Shown in pieces: positions 27,795 to 40,901 of a DNA stretch of 64,000 bases (position 1 is its first letter; every line of letters begins with the position of its first letter). The position numbers and the translations under genes are program-made. The notes under the pieces were generated by a model. That model saw only the letters and a list, made by a program, of their open reading frames with translations, did not search any database and was not told the DNA's origin. Origin of the DNA: Rhynochetos jubatus. Its lineage: Eukaryota > Chordata > Aves > Eurypygiformes > Rhynochetidae. Where the stretch lies: assembly GCA_027574665.1 (NCBI GenBank), contig CM050648.1:41573700-41637699 (forward strand). The letters are read 5' to 3'.

Positions 27795-28018
27795 GGCCCT
27801 GACCCACTGTGGGCAGGCATCTCGCAGCACCCTTTTTGATCCATCTTAGTCCTGTCCAAAAGGAATCTACCAGAAGAGCAGCAAGGCACTGGCTCCTCTT
27901 GTCTCCTCACCTTGATTGCCCTCGCCCTTACCATGAAGGCATTGGGGTTGCATCGTACACCAGGTAGCCCAGGAGTCACAGCTCAGCCTCCCAACCATAA
28001 AAACAAATCTGCACCTAC
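27795..28018 (+). repeat. Dispersed repeat, copy 2 (unclassified)
   Basis: Partner of 23530-23757, same orientation, with the identical core at 27960-27993, exactly 4260 bases from the first core. After the core, AACCATAAAAACAAATCTGC parallels copy 1, then similarity stops. One frame of both copies reads PGSPGVTAQPP followed shortly by KNKSA, but neither is part of a long open frame. Confidence 0.7.
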
Positions 28019-31000
28019 AATGATAGAGTCAGAAAGGACTGGCGGTATCATAAAGGCAGGAATATGCATGATTTTGTTCCCTTCTCTTTGGAAAATACAA
28101 TGTAAGAGGCACGTAGCACAGATGAGGGAATGCTTGCTGGCAGTGACTATGGGACTGCTTTGGCCCCTCTTAAACAAGTGCGATAACCTCAGGGAACTGC
28201 AGGTTTACACAGATTTACAGGCCCCTTTGCAGAGCTCAAGAGGCAACCCTGAGGTAGCTATCACATAGTCATTTCCAAAACCTGAGCAGCAGCATCCCCC
28301 ACTGTCCCTTTCTGGCAACCCAGTTTTAGAGGCAAAACGCGCTCCCTCGGGCATTGCTGCCGAGCCACCCGGGACCGTGCTGCTTCCAGGACTTGCATCC
28401 TGCTTTCTGCAAAACACCACGCTGAGCGTTCTGGTCTGATCCCTTTGCACAAAGACAGCCTGGATTGCTTTGCTTTTTTGTGGGCCCTGCAGGGAAAAAA
28501 TACAAAGGCACCAGGCCAGATCCCTTCTGCACAGGGCCTAGATGGTCTTGTCTTTATTTTTTTCTTTTCCTTCTCTCTCTAAATTATCTCAGGGGAAATA
28601 TGACCTCTTTTTTAAGAAGCCAATATCTTCATGTCTAAAGCTACTTGGAAGAAATCCTTGCTGCACATTTGGGATTCAGATAGTGCAAGCCAGCATTAGG
28701 ATTGCCAAATGACATGAACAAAAAAAGTCCTTTGCATCTTTATCAAGGGAACAGGTCAAAGAGCTAAAAACTGTGATTCTTATGACCTTGCCAGCGTGTC
28801 TGCTTCCTTTTGTACAAGCAGAGCTTCAGCAACTGCAAAATTAAGACCAAAAAATTTGGAGCGGTATTTTCCTCTGGACACACATTTTCTCCCAAATGCA
28901 GGTGCATGTTCCCCATCTGGGGGCAACCTTGTGCATTTGGGAAACATTTCATATACTTTGTCTTCAGAGTGTTGAATGGTGAACAGCAGAGTCTGATACA
29001 CACCTGGGCTTCTTGTTCTTCTCTGCCTCCTGGATCTTTTTAATTCCTGAGCCCTGAAAGCTCCTTTTCTCTTTCTCCTTGTCTTGTTGGCATTCACTCC
29101 CCTCTTCACAGGTCTTTTTTCTCTTTCTGTGGTTTTTGTTTCCCTGGGAAGGGCCTGCAAACCTTTCCATACAACGCTATTATTAGTTAGGTAAAGCCAT
29201 AATAGACTTCAATAGATTCTTCTTTTAATCAAAGCTAACTCATTGTACCTTCTTTCTTCTGACAAGCTCTCCAGTTGTTCAAACCATGGGAGCAGGTAAG
29301 TGTACCGTGCTTTCTGGAGCTACTGCGGTGAAAGCTACAGGCACCTACAATGAATGTGTGGAAGTTAACAGATGGCTTACTACCTGGAGTAGTAAGCTAC
29401 TGTTTACTACTAAATTTCCACAAAATTTCTACCTTACTCTTAAATCAGAGCACTTGCATTTGTTTGCATTATTTTTATTTTGCACGGTCACCTCCCAGAA
29501 TAGACTCCATGAAGCTCTGATGAACTAGGATCTCAGCTAAACCTTTTGAATGTGACAGCTACTGACAGGACAGCTCAGCTGGGCAATTTCTATGTGTGAT
29601 AGCCAACCTGCACCACTCTAACTCTGAACTTATTCAGAGCTCCAAACTGATGAGTGATCTTTCTTGCCCTTCCCGAGGATTTGAGCCCACAGACACAATG
29701 AGGTCCTTTTGTAAAAGAGAGAAATGCACAGAACCTTCTCGAAGAAGATCACCTGCTTCTTGCTTTTGAACACCTTTTTCATATGAGGGTGTGATACTCA
29801 CTTAATTGGAGGAGGCTATTCAGCCTGGAGCATGAGCTCCAAGAGATGCTGGGAAAGGATAGCAAGGAAAGGCTTGTCAACTTCCTTCTGCCAGGATTTC
29901 TTCTGCTTTCCTGAGAAGTATTCCTGTGGATATCCCTTTGGCAGCAGTACCATCTTCTGAGGTGGGAGGTTTTTCTTTTGAAATCTCTCTTTTCCCATCT
30001 GATGTCTTGCAGGTACTTTGTTTGATTCAGCATATGCCTAAAGTACGTCACAATCTTTCAATATTTTCCTAATGATGTATCATTCTGGAAGAAAAATACC
30101 CACACAACAGATCTAATGCCAGGAAGAATCACTACTCAGACTCTGTTTCTGCTTGATCCTGTGTCCATAGTGGGAAGAGTTACACCTCAGCATAGGCATT
30201 TCTAGCTAAGAGAAGGAAAGCCACTGCGTATGCAGAAGCAAACAGTAGCCTGCTTTTTGCAGACATCATAGACACTGGAGCAGATTTCTTTTCTGTGGCT
30301 GGTGAGGCAAAGACCCTGTACCTTTCAGCTTCAGCTTTATGTCAGAAACTACCTTAATGCATGAGATAAATTGTTACAGTATTTGTGGACCTGACATACA
30401 TGTGCTGTTTCATTTTCCACCACTGTATTTCCTCCTGCTTCTTGGAGAAGTGCTGTGATCTGAAGTGCTGCAGCTTGATAATCTGAAGTGCTGCAGCTTG
30501 ATACTATCTGCTTCTCCTGCATGGTTACTTTGCTCTTTGAAATGCAGCTCTAGAAAGCAAAGTATGTGCAGTGAAGTGACATCTTGAAAGTGAAAAACAA
30601 CTAAAGCAAAACCCACCCAAAGCCCTATACCTGTTTTCTTCTATGTCTGCTGTGCTGAATGGAAAGGATTTGTAAAAGAAAATCCCAGCCCGGGGGGTTT
30701 CAGAAGTCAGAGCCAAGGCCCTCAGGCATCAGCTCATCTTGAAAAGCAAACTGTTCCTGCACTGAAAGACAGTGGCCAAACAGGGCCACAGGACAAGCAG
30801 GGCTGAACAACACTCTTTGTCCAGCAAGCGACACAGGACACTTGGCTGAAGTCAGACCCTGGGGCAGGTGAACCTTCCCCAGAGCATGAGTGGACAGCTC
30901 TGCTTTCCCTGGGGTAGGATTGAGGGGTGACTGCAGACAGGTGATGTGGGACGTGGGAAGCAGTCAGCTTTGTCCCAAATGCCCACTTGATTCGGCTGGT

Positions 31001-31079
31001 GAACTTGTTTCCTCTACTGGATAAACTGCCATCCAGGAGAAAACAGAGGAATGGGACTCCCTCAGCAGGCCTTTCTTAC
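28019..31079. other. Intergenic, no firm gene
   Basis: Contains a lysine/arginine-rich minus-strand frame at 28780-29160 that arises from a purine-rich stretch and has no good splice acceptor. It also holds an isolated start-plus-donor look-alike at 29286-29300 (ATGGGAGCAG then GTAAGT) and the 23 bp tandem at 30458. Sequence at 30.7-31.6 kb is more GC-rich and leads into the exon-like segments A and B. Confidence 0.5.
30458..30503. repeat. Perfect 23 bp tandem duplication
   Basis: The unit starting ATCTGAAGTGCTGCAGCTT occurs at 30458-30480 and immediately again at 30481-30503 with no mismatch, so the duplication is probably recent. Confidence 0.95.
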
Positions 31080-31230
31080 CTGGAGGGGGAAAGCAGCATG
31101 CTGTCCTTCCTGCAGAGAGCTGACAGGGGTTGGCCAAAGGGCCCTGCTGCACCCGGATCCTGATTGCCTCTGAGGGAACTGAAGTCCTCCACAGCGCAAA
31201 GGGCCAGGGCAGTCCCTTCCTCCCCATCTG
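31080..31230 (-). other. Exon-like segment B with strong splice signals
   Basis: On the minus strand the acceptor CTGTTTTCTTTGCAG leads into a 151-base segment ending CCCTCCAG, then the donor GTAAGA. Joined to segment A it stays open (ADGEEGTALALCAVEDFSSL...) and ends in phase 2. No known domain is recognised, and no convincing next exon was found downstream on this strand. The frame through the intervening intron is also open, so openness alone does not prove coding. Confidence 0.25.
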
Positions 31231-31487
31231 CTGCAAAGAAAACAGAGCAAAACCCCGTGGGTGACAACGAGGTGAGTCCTCTCAGATCTTCTCAGCTCTG
31301 TCCGCCACTGCTGAGTGAAAGGGAGAGACGTTTGGGAACAGGGTCCCCGAGGACTCTGCTCTGCCCTGCTGCAGAGAGATGAGGACAGACGTGTCCCGCA
31401 GGAAGAACAGCAGCAGCACCCATGCAGCAGAAGTGCCCACCTGCAAGAGAAAGAAAGGCCCTTCCAACCTCTCTTCTTAAAACTTAC

Positions 31488-31554
31488 CTGCTGAGTGGCC
31501 AACTCCACCATCACTGCCATCTGGGACCAGTGGAGGCCACTGCTTGGGACCAGC
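31488..31554 (-). other. Exon-like segment A with strong splice signals
   Basis: On the minus strand, TTTCTTGCAG precedes a 67-base segment that ends CTCAGCAG and is followed by GTAAGT, a perfect consensus donor. In the frame GCT GGT CCC it is open (AGPKQWPPLVPDGSDGG...) and joins in frame to segment B at 31080-31230 across a 257-base intron. I do not recognise the peptide. It could be a lncRNA or lineage-specific exon, or a chance pair of splice-like sites in a locally GC-rich stretch. Confidence 0.25.
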
Positions 31555-31640
31555 CTGCAAGAAACACGCTGTGCTTACTGAGCAGCCCCACAGCAGAATG
31601 AGACACCAGTGAGCTGCATCAGGCACCTGGCAAGCTGTGA

Positions 31641-31820
31641 GAGGTACTGGAACAGGCTGCCCAGGGAAGTGGTGGAGTCACTATCCCTGGAGGTGTTCAA
31701 GGAATGTGTAGACATGGTGCTTGAGGACATGGTCTAGTGGGTATGGTAGTTGTGGGTTGATGGTTGGACTAGATGATCTTATAGGTCTTTTCCAACCTTA
31801 GTGATTCTGTGATTCTGTGA
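31641..31820 (+). mobile_element. CR1 LINE 3' fragment
   Basis: About 180 bp of CR1 3'UTR, from GAGGTACTGGAACAGGCTGC through GGTTGGACTAGATGATCTTA to the tail GTGATTCTGTGATTCTGTGA. The wording of the 3' end (AGGTCTTTTCCAACCTTAG) marks a different subfamily from the copies at 24.4 and 55.2 kb. It contains no coding remnant. Confidence 0.93.
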
Positions 31821-34800
31821 CAATGAAGACTGGCAACTGGGGATGTGTCCAGCAGGCCGCAACTCCCCGGTATGTCCATGTCTCTCTTATACTATTGTCT
31901 AGTCTGATCCTGTTGTACCTGATCTAACCTGATCCTCTCTTACTAAGAGCACATCTTTGCTGTAGACTTTCCTCCTTGTCTCCAGGGTGTGGGACTTCTA
32001 AAGGCTGGTCTTGCTAGGACCACCATTCCCCAGCATGACTGGCAGCATCTCAATCAGCCTGAAGTATTGGCACAGCCTCATGAAGACCAAGAGAGTCTTA
32101 AGTCAGAGCAAAGTAAGTTCACAAATGTATGATGTGTTTTGTGGAGTCTGTTTGAGTTGCTTTGACCTGTGTTCAGTCCTCTCTTCCAGTGTTCAGCAGG
32201 GATGGCTTTTCACAATACACTGGAAAACAAACTAGCAATGTAATGAGTTGTAATGTCATGTTTTGTTGACTTCCATATGTCAACAGATTTGGTTGAATTT
32301 TCACATACACAATATACCTGGAGACAAAGGCCAGATCTTTTAGATGACATTGCCTGTCATGCAAGTTTTAGAAATGTAGGGAGAAAACCCATAATATTTA
32401 TTACATATACTGCACTCCTAAACAAGCTATTAAAAGGCATTCCAACAGTCTCACTTTTCATTTGAATGTCACACCTCTTCATACTGCTGATGTTATATGT
32501 AACATCAGGTCAGGTTTTACTCTCACGTTAGACAGTAGATAGAATATGTTATCAGGGAGTAGATAGGAGATTATCTGCATTATTTGTGCTAATACCAGTA
32601 AAAGGAATTTCCAGGTAACACCTCAGCCAAAGGATAAAGATCAAATGTACCTACTGAACTCAGTGTGCTATTGATCAATAGATTTAATTCATTCACCACG
32701 TTAAAAAAATGTTATACGAGAAGGGCATATTCTATTTTGTCTACTACAATGCATGTTTTTGGAGGTGAAAAGATAAATCATTCACTCTCCCTCAAAAAAA
32801 AAAAAAAAGGTAAAAAAGATTTAATTTCTAGAGAAATGGGACTTTTATTGGCTAGGTAAATTTCCTTATATTATTCCCATTCAATAAGCCATTTTTCCTG
32901 ATGTTCTGGCTCTAGCTGGTACCAATATGGGACTCTTCAAGGAAAAAAATTAAACAAACCAAAAGCTTGTACAGTTGGTTTCCTATGCTGTGCTATGGAA
33001 GATGTAGAAATCCTCCATGTTCCAGAATTTTTCACTTACATTTGAAAGCATACGGCGTATTTTTACTTGACAATCTACAGGAGCTTATCTCAAGCACAGA
33101 GAAACCTGTGACAACAGCGTGGTTGGCAACTTGGCTTCAAAGTCAAGAAGGGCTGTGATCAAGTTTCCTTCTGCAACCTTCATGAAGCCTCTTTCTGTGC
33201 ACTTTTTATGAGATTGTCTCTCACTACACGCTTATATACACTTCTTTTCACAGGGCATGAGTGCACTCTGTGCCTTAGATGAGCAGTGATCCCTGACGGA
33301 GGAGTTGTGTTTCGTGCTTTCTTCATTGCTCAGCATGCATCCCGCATTTACCACATCATACCAGACCAGAGATCATCTCTTCTCTGCACATTCCAGTCTG
33401 ATCTCTGCACCAGATTTCTTATCCCATCCGTCCTCAGCCTCACCTTCTAGTCTTCTCATCTTAGTCTCAATACTCGCAGCCAGGCTCAGCCTTATCTGGC
33501 CACCAACTCTCATACGCCCATTCCAGGTTGCAGTTGCTACTGCAGATGGAGCCTTTGTCAACACAGCCAAGGTACCTTTCAAGTAATTAACATAGGTAGC
33601 ATTAAGAGTGAAACTGGAACTGAAAACAGCAGCTAAGACACTGACCAAACACTTAGTAGCCACCCTGGGCTGATCCCCATGACACCACAGCTTTCAGTGC
33701 TGATATAGCACTGCAGTGTCTGTGTGCTGCCTTTCCCATTTCCAGTGCCAACTGCTCCCAGCCTCTTTCCATATGTCTGTTTTCTCTGTCAATGATCAAA
33801 TAGGCTTCAGCCTCCTCTGCATACAAACCAGGGATTTCTTTTTCCACAGTGCTATCTGGATGTCGTCATGGGAGGTCCTGATATCTCCTTTTCTAGACAG
33901 CAGCAGCAATATCAGTATTATTGCTATTCATCTCTCTGTCTCCAGAACAGCTCTGATTTCCTTTTACAGCAGGGTTTCCATTGTATCCTAGGTGCAGAAA
34001 CATCGACCTGTTCAGTCTAGGTAATACTCACATGTGCTGGGCCCCAGATGTTAGCTAAAAGTCAAAACCCAAGCTGGTGTGTGACCTTGCCTTGACATTT
34101 TGTGGGATGCCAACACAGAAAGCAGATGCTTGCAAGAGCCCATCCATCAGAGGAGAAGAGGTCTGTCTCAGAGTGGTTCCAGGTCTGCAGCTCTGACCAT
34201 TGCCCAGCTAACAAGGTGGAAGGGACTCCTGGAAAAATGCAACGCAAGTGGGAAAGCTCGATACAAATGATCACATGATAATCAACATCACTGCAGTAAA
34301 TGTTTATATGCAGGATGACATAAGCTCATTTTACGTTTGCTTACCCAGGATTTAGCGTGTAAAAAATAATACCAAAATACAATATTTTCTTCAGCTTTTT
34401 CATAAAGTTTAATTTCAGTCTCCAGCTTTCATTACTTTGCAATTAGACATGCGTGTTACCTTCATAAAAGCTATATCCAGGGAGAAAAATTCCCTAAATA
34501 AACCCTAATTTAGTCCCTCAGAAGGAATTTGGCAACCACCTCAGATGATTAAATGGTGATTAAGTAGCTGCCTAAAACTGAGAATTAACATGCTGCTCTG
34601 TGCCCTCGGAAGCTCTCTTGTAAAGAGCTGAGACTTGTGTAATCCCTATTACCTAGGGAGGAAGTCAATCCGCTGCATGGTGCATAGTGGAAATAAGAGT
34701 CCACACTTCCCTTATCTTGCAAATTCGAAGTATGTAGAGCTCCAATAAAGCTTTTATTGCTTTCACTCTCACCCCATAAGGAGCCCTCAGGCCTTGTGCC

Positions 34801-37800
34801 TCTTCCCTGCCCTGAGTTCTGCGCAGCTGGGGCCAACACAGTTCAAGGAGAAGCTCGTATACTGGGGGGTTGCCTGAGCCTATTCTCACCAGAAGACTGG
34901 CTTGAAAAGTTTCCATCAATCTGTTTTATGAGATTTGGGATTTAAACAGCACTTCCATTTGAAGTACCTGCTTCACTCAAAACTGGGTTTTGTTTGTATA
35001 TGTTTTTCTTGTGGTTAGAAAAGTTTTTGGCAGGTTTCAGCCAAGCTTTGGGGGAATATTTTTCAGAAGCTTCTAATCAGATATATGTACATACGCCTAA
35101 ACCTGCTGTTTGTTTTTGTTTGGTTGATTTTTTTTTCAAGAGGAAGCTGATAACGATTTTTGCATTCAGCGAGACACTGTGTGGGTTGAGGGTAGGGGGC
35201 TTTCCCATCCATTTTTATTCCCACAAAATATATCTTTCTCCATATTTAATTTGCAAGTTGATATGTTGTTAACTGTATTGAGGTTGCTGTTATTTGCTCC
35301 AATCTGTGCTTGACCTGATGTACACAGCTAGGTCTCCTGGTTTTCCCCTGTCAAACCCAGCAGGACTGTTGGATTGTCAGCACCGGTTCCAGCTGCCTGG
35401 ATAAGGCAGTCAGTGAGCGTAGAAACTTGTTCACATGGGAAATTCAGGGTCTACCTAAAGACTAACCTACCCCAATTTAATGAACTGTGTGATACAAAAC
35501 CTCTACCTCATGAAACCAGTTTTCTTTCTTTCCAAATTTTGGGGGTCCAGCTGACAAAAAATCCCAAACCACCAGACACAAAAAGGGAAGAAATGTAACT
35601 TGAGCCAGCTGTGTGCATGGAGCCATGATATCCCAAAGGAGCCTGGGAGCTACCTGCAAGGACTTTGTTCGTTGTGATGTAGTTAGTATTGATGTTTCAT
35701 CAGCTCTGTGATACATATTAGGAAGTTTTAATTTATTAGTTTTCCTAGTTTTAATTTACTAATTTAAGTGTATTAAATGCTATGGTGTTATAGTTATTTA
35801 ATAATTGCATGATGTGAGAGGTTATTTATTATCTCAGGCACAAGGTAATACAGACAGAATTATATGCTTACCCAGAAAAGGAATTCTGCTAACAGTTAAA
35901 TGCTCAAATATCTGTTTATGACTTTCAAAGTTCTGTCTATTTACAGGCAATTAGTTTTTTAATTGCTAAACATTAGCTAGCTGTTTTCACACTATGAACT
36001 CCCTCTGCAGGGAGATAAAGGTTTCACATACAATATGACACAAGATCTAAACACAACATATAATGAGGACACCATTCATTTACAGCAATCTCAGACTCAG
36101 TTTCTCTAATTCTCTATGCATGAACTTTATCTATGCACCTTGTTCCTGTCTTTAAAGAAGCAAACTTTGGTATGAGAAGGAAGCAATTAAAAAAGTAATC
36201 ACATTTCAATGGCTATGGAATACGAAAGATTTACATACACTCTGTAAACAGACAGCAAGCACCTAAAAGCCAAATAAATAAGCTTCCTACACCATTTTGC
36301 CTGGTTGTTCTGTTTTTAATCTGGATGAATTTCATGAGGAAAATCATTGTGGCCTCGGTTTCTCTGCTGAACTCAGGAACGAAGATGCTATACTGAAGCC
36401 AGTTGTAATTGTGACATTTTCCATGGCTACCAAACCTGCCAGGCCACTTGACACAAGTCAGAGACATCTACTAGATAACATGTAAGTCAGTGTAATTGAT
36501 GGAAAAATATTCTCAGGCATGTGTCTTAGCTCTCAAGAAATCTTCTCTTATTCTCATTTGGGATGAGAATGATGATGGTTTGCTGCTGTGCCTTCTGCAC
36601 CCTGGGCTGGCTGGGCCAGTGGGCAGGGGGAGGCAGGTAGCCTGCAAGCAAGGCAGCAAGCCAGGAGGCTGGGGTCATGGGCATGGCCAGTGCACTTCGG
36701 CACTGACTTCTGCAGGTGTCATGGGAGAAAGGGGCCCTGGGGTTTCCAGACAGGTTGAATGAACTAGTCTGTTTAGTTCTGTTCTTTTTTGGAAATTACC
36801 TTCAAAGAGAAGTTGTTTTGTTCTTTCTTTGGAGGTTAGAGGTGTCGAAAAGAGAGGGGAAACCTGGAAACATTGGACCTAGCCTGCAAAAACCTGCTGA
36901 GGAAGGGCCACTTCATTTTTACATCTTCTTTTCTTAGCATGCTTCACCAAGCAGATGAGAGGGAGTTTGTTTTAGATTAGACTTTGTGTCCTAATACCCA
37001 TCCTGTGGAGACGGGGAACCTTTTGGCCAATGCCTTCTGAGGAGAGGCAATACAGATCTACCTCCAAGTTCTGGCTGCTGCAAGATCCTTCACAAAACAG
37101 TTTAAATACTTTTTGCATAATAACGTGAAGGAAAGATGTTGTGACAGCAGGTGGGAAAATTTTTCCTTAGGGATGTGATACAATGTGAGTAGGATTAATT
37201 TCAACTGACATGAGCTATGTAAGAGCTAGCTTGTCCTCTGTGTTGCCTGTATAGTCGATATAGAAAAACAAGATGCTTCAGAGAACAATTCGCTTTATCT
37301 TATGAGCAGATAAATGCAATCCAGAGGTTTCACTCTGCTTCCACTGACTATAGATAGAGCCTAATTACTGGGAATTACAGAGATAGGTAAGATGAATCCT
37401 ACATAAGCTGCCTTAGCTTGAAAAGCGTACATGGATTTGATACAGCTCTCCAAAATATAAGTTGCATCATGAGATGCCTTGAAATCAGGTGGCAGATTGG
37501 TGAATGCAGGCACGTTACTGCATTTGTTAAAAATACACAGTCATGCTTCCTTGATAACTGAGTGCAAGATCCCTGCCCATTATAAAACATGTATGATTAA
37601 GTGCCTCTGTAATATATGAAGCTCTCAGTCCTGTCTCTTGCTATCCACAAATTGCTTGGCTTCAGGATAAAGCAAATAAGGGCCATTTGTCTCTGAAACA
37701 GTCTTCCATTCCCACAAAGCAGTGACGGCCCTTGGAATTACTGCTAGGCAGCTTGGGAGCTGTGTGAAAGTGAGCAAAGAAAAACACTCCTTACAGCTGC

Positions 37801-40800
37801 AATCAGCCATGATTCTCTCAAGCAGCTCAACCCAACAGCAACTTTCAGCTCAGCTCTTCCCACACCCATAATAATATTTAACACTATGCTCTTCTGCTGT
37901 GCGCTTTTCTCATCGCCCAGCTCTTCCACTGCAATTTTCATCTGTTTCTAGTTAGTGGCAGTGCCGACAAAAGCCCTGTGCTGCACAACTCCCTCTTGGC
38001 ATGGCAGACCCCCCTCCCAGTGCTCCACTCCCCGGCTGCTTTGAAAAGACAAAACTAAGACTTGGCTGAACCATACACAAAGGATTCCAGCAGTTTGGGG
38101 GTCTCAAAGCAGAAAATATTTCAACAAGACTGTGCTACCTCTCAAAAGCATATTAAACACAAATGACTTTCCATAATATGACAGCACAGATAATTCTTGT
38201 CTGAGTTGGTCTTCTCTGTCTGAGACATATCACCATCACTTCAATATGAATGAGAAAGTTACATGACATCAAAATCACACTTTCCAAACTCAGGTTCTGC
38301 ACTGATTGGCATAAATCTGAAGTAATTTCATTGCTATAATTATTCTAGGTTCTAGTCAATGTAATAGGGAATAAAATATATTCCAGCAAGCACTGCTAGT
38401 CCTCACTTTAACAGCACATTTTAATTTTACAGGGAATTTTAACTAATGCAATTTAAAGAGGGAGATGGAACTAGAATGTGAAAACAAGTCACTTTCAAAT
38501 GAATGCATATATAATGGCTCCCTGTGAAGCAGCTTTCAAGCAATGCAATTGCTCATTCAGAACAGGGTTATTTTTTCACATTGCTAATGTTGATTTAAAT
38601 ACCATTTTAGTGACTGTAAAAAAAAAAAGTAACACTTGATTCATTTTTATTGTGATTATTTATTCCAATATTCCTTAAACTTGTTGTGTCAGAGCCTGAT
38701 TTCACTTTCATTTTGGTTTTTTACTACTTTAATTTCATTAGCCACAAAGAAATTATTCTAGATTTTTGTCAGGACAACTTGGAACAAAAAATAGGCCTTA
38801 TATAATTTTAAAAATCATGAATACATAATACAACTGTTATCCAAACCTCCTTTTATTTGTTCTGAAAACAGGAAAAACCTAGCAACTCCTAGGAGCTGAA
38901 CAGCATGCAAAGCATGATTTAAACACTACTAAAATGCAGGTTTAAATAGTGACTTTAATGTGACTAATCTTCTCTTTTATTGGATAAACCCTTGAACAGC
39001 CCAAGAGAAGCCATCAGGACAAATTTGTTCCAAGGAGGCTTCCAGGAGGCTGGGTTAAGGCTTGACCCTCAGCCCTGGAATCACATAATTCCATTACAAT
39101 CTTAAAAAGAAAAGGTTAAATCATAAAAACTTGTAAACAAGGACTGAGTGTAGCGAGTGTTTTGAGACGTGCCTGATTCTGCAGCCTGCATTTACAGCTC
39201 TGAGACATATCAGCCCTACCGAGCTAGGGGCTTCCTTCACCTCGGCAGAGATGCTGAGCTGAGCCTCCACAAGAAAAACTTGTTTTCTCAGGAGTGAATA
39301 ACTCTTTTTCTCAGGAGTAAGTTTCTCCGAAGTGTCCAGATGGCAAGGTTACCTAACTAATATTCTAGGGTGATGCTGAATTTGCAAGGTGCCCATGGCA
39401 AGGGATATGTAAAGAGACCTCTGTATTTCAATGATAGGTCATTGATAGCTAGAATTATCAGCAATGAAGGAAAAATAATGTTCCCTCACAGATACAGCTT
39501 ATCACATCTCTGACTGATAATATACTGCCATCCAGTCTTCACTAAATTAATACTCACCTAATGAATATAGATGTAATCTGAACATCCTTACACCATCCAC
39601 CACAAATCAGTGATGTCCTGTAAGGGCTCAGACAGCAATGCATAGTTGGTCACATGGGAAATACAAAGAACTCAGTTATGATCACAAAGCTCCCATGACT
39701 GATTTCAGACCTGTGAAACACACAAGAACACAGTGAGAACTTGGGCTGGACCACAGGAGGAGACCTTTTCAGAGAGCCAGAAATGTCCAGCCACGCTTGA
39801 CCTTGCTCAGTAAAGCATGTCCAAGCTCATGGTCTCTATATTAGCCGTTCAGAGCTTGTGATTTTTCAGATTGGTTAACTGCCACATGACATTCTGGATT
39901 TGCAAACAACAAAAGGTTTTGTTGACATATTATTTCATAACATACATGTTTATCTATATATACACATAGAGATACTTCTCTGACTCAGAGGATATAAAAT
40001 AAGACTGAAATTATGCATCACTGAGAGACAGGTGAAGAACCGAGTAAGTGAACCACGGAATTGGTTGTGCAGGCTCACTAAAGCAACTCATGTAACCTAG
40101 ACAAACAGTGGAGTAACGGTGATGAGGCAGCTGTCCATCACAGCTCAGCGAATGCAGGATGAGCAGGCAGCAGCAGGTTATTTGCATCTTGTAGGTACAA
40201 CCACGAGAAATAAACATCTCACCCTTGCTAGAATGTGAACTCCTCAAATATGACCAGCTGTTAGCATACACTATTTAAAACACATATTTCTGCATCTAGA
40301 AACTATACCATGCATGATCTAAGGCTTGCTAAGTGTCTGTACCTGCTAAGAAAAGGGAAGACTTTTGCCTCCACCAACAGAGTTTCTCTATACACGAGAC
40401 AATTCTCTGGCAGTCCCTCTGGACAGATACAGTTCCTTATTGTCCAAACAGAAAAGGATTAGACCTTAAGGATTGAGCTCACGCATAAGATCAGTCTGCC
40501 CTCGAGTGTGAACATCTGGGATGTTCCAGCAACTGTTAACAAAAAACCACTTCAGTGCATAAACTAATCTGTTCCACTCCCCTGACAGGTAATTTTCAAA
40601 ACCACTGAAAATCTGTGTATGTTTGAACTTCAGTCCATTCTTGGATGGAACATTAAATGTTTTTCCATTTCAGCACAGTGTCTTCACGGCACAACACTGT
40701 TTCTTTGAAGCATGGTTTCTTTGTTTGCTACTACAAATACTTTATGAAATAATGGACACAGGTCCCCTTTTCTTCAGGTTTGTTTTCAGGTCTGACCTCC

Positions 40801-40896
40801 AGCTATTCAACACAGATTCATTTCTGTTATTGGATTTCTCTAGCAATTCCATTTCCCAACAAAGAGAGCTCTTACACACATCATTAACAAATGAGG
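31821..40896. other. Intergenic, no gene seen
   Basis: Nine kilobases of mainly AT-rich sequence. Frames are 96 codons or shorter, with none recognised. No transposon could be identified by eye. The part 37.9-40.0 kb is especially poor in open frames. Confidence 0.65.
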
Positions 40897-40901
40897 GCTA
40901 G

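Noticed and set aside
28780..29170. Lys/Arg-rich minus-strand frames as a nuclear-protein exon
   Set aside because: The basic residues come from a purine-rich stretch and two frames are equally rich. The upstream acceptor lacks a pyrimidine tract.
29286..29306. ATGGGAGCAG followed by GTAAGT as a first coding exon
   Set aside because: Good start context and donor, but only ten coding bases, with no promoter features and no partner exon.
31062..31520. 152-codon minus-strand ORF as a single-exon gene
   Set aside because: It reads straight across good splice sites in a GC-rich stretch where all frames tend to be open. The spliced reading of segments A and B is the better hypothesis.
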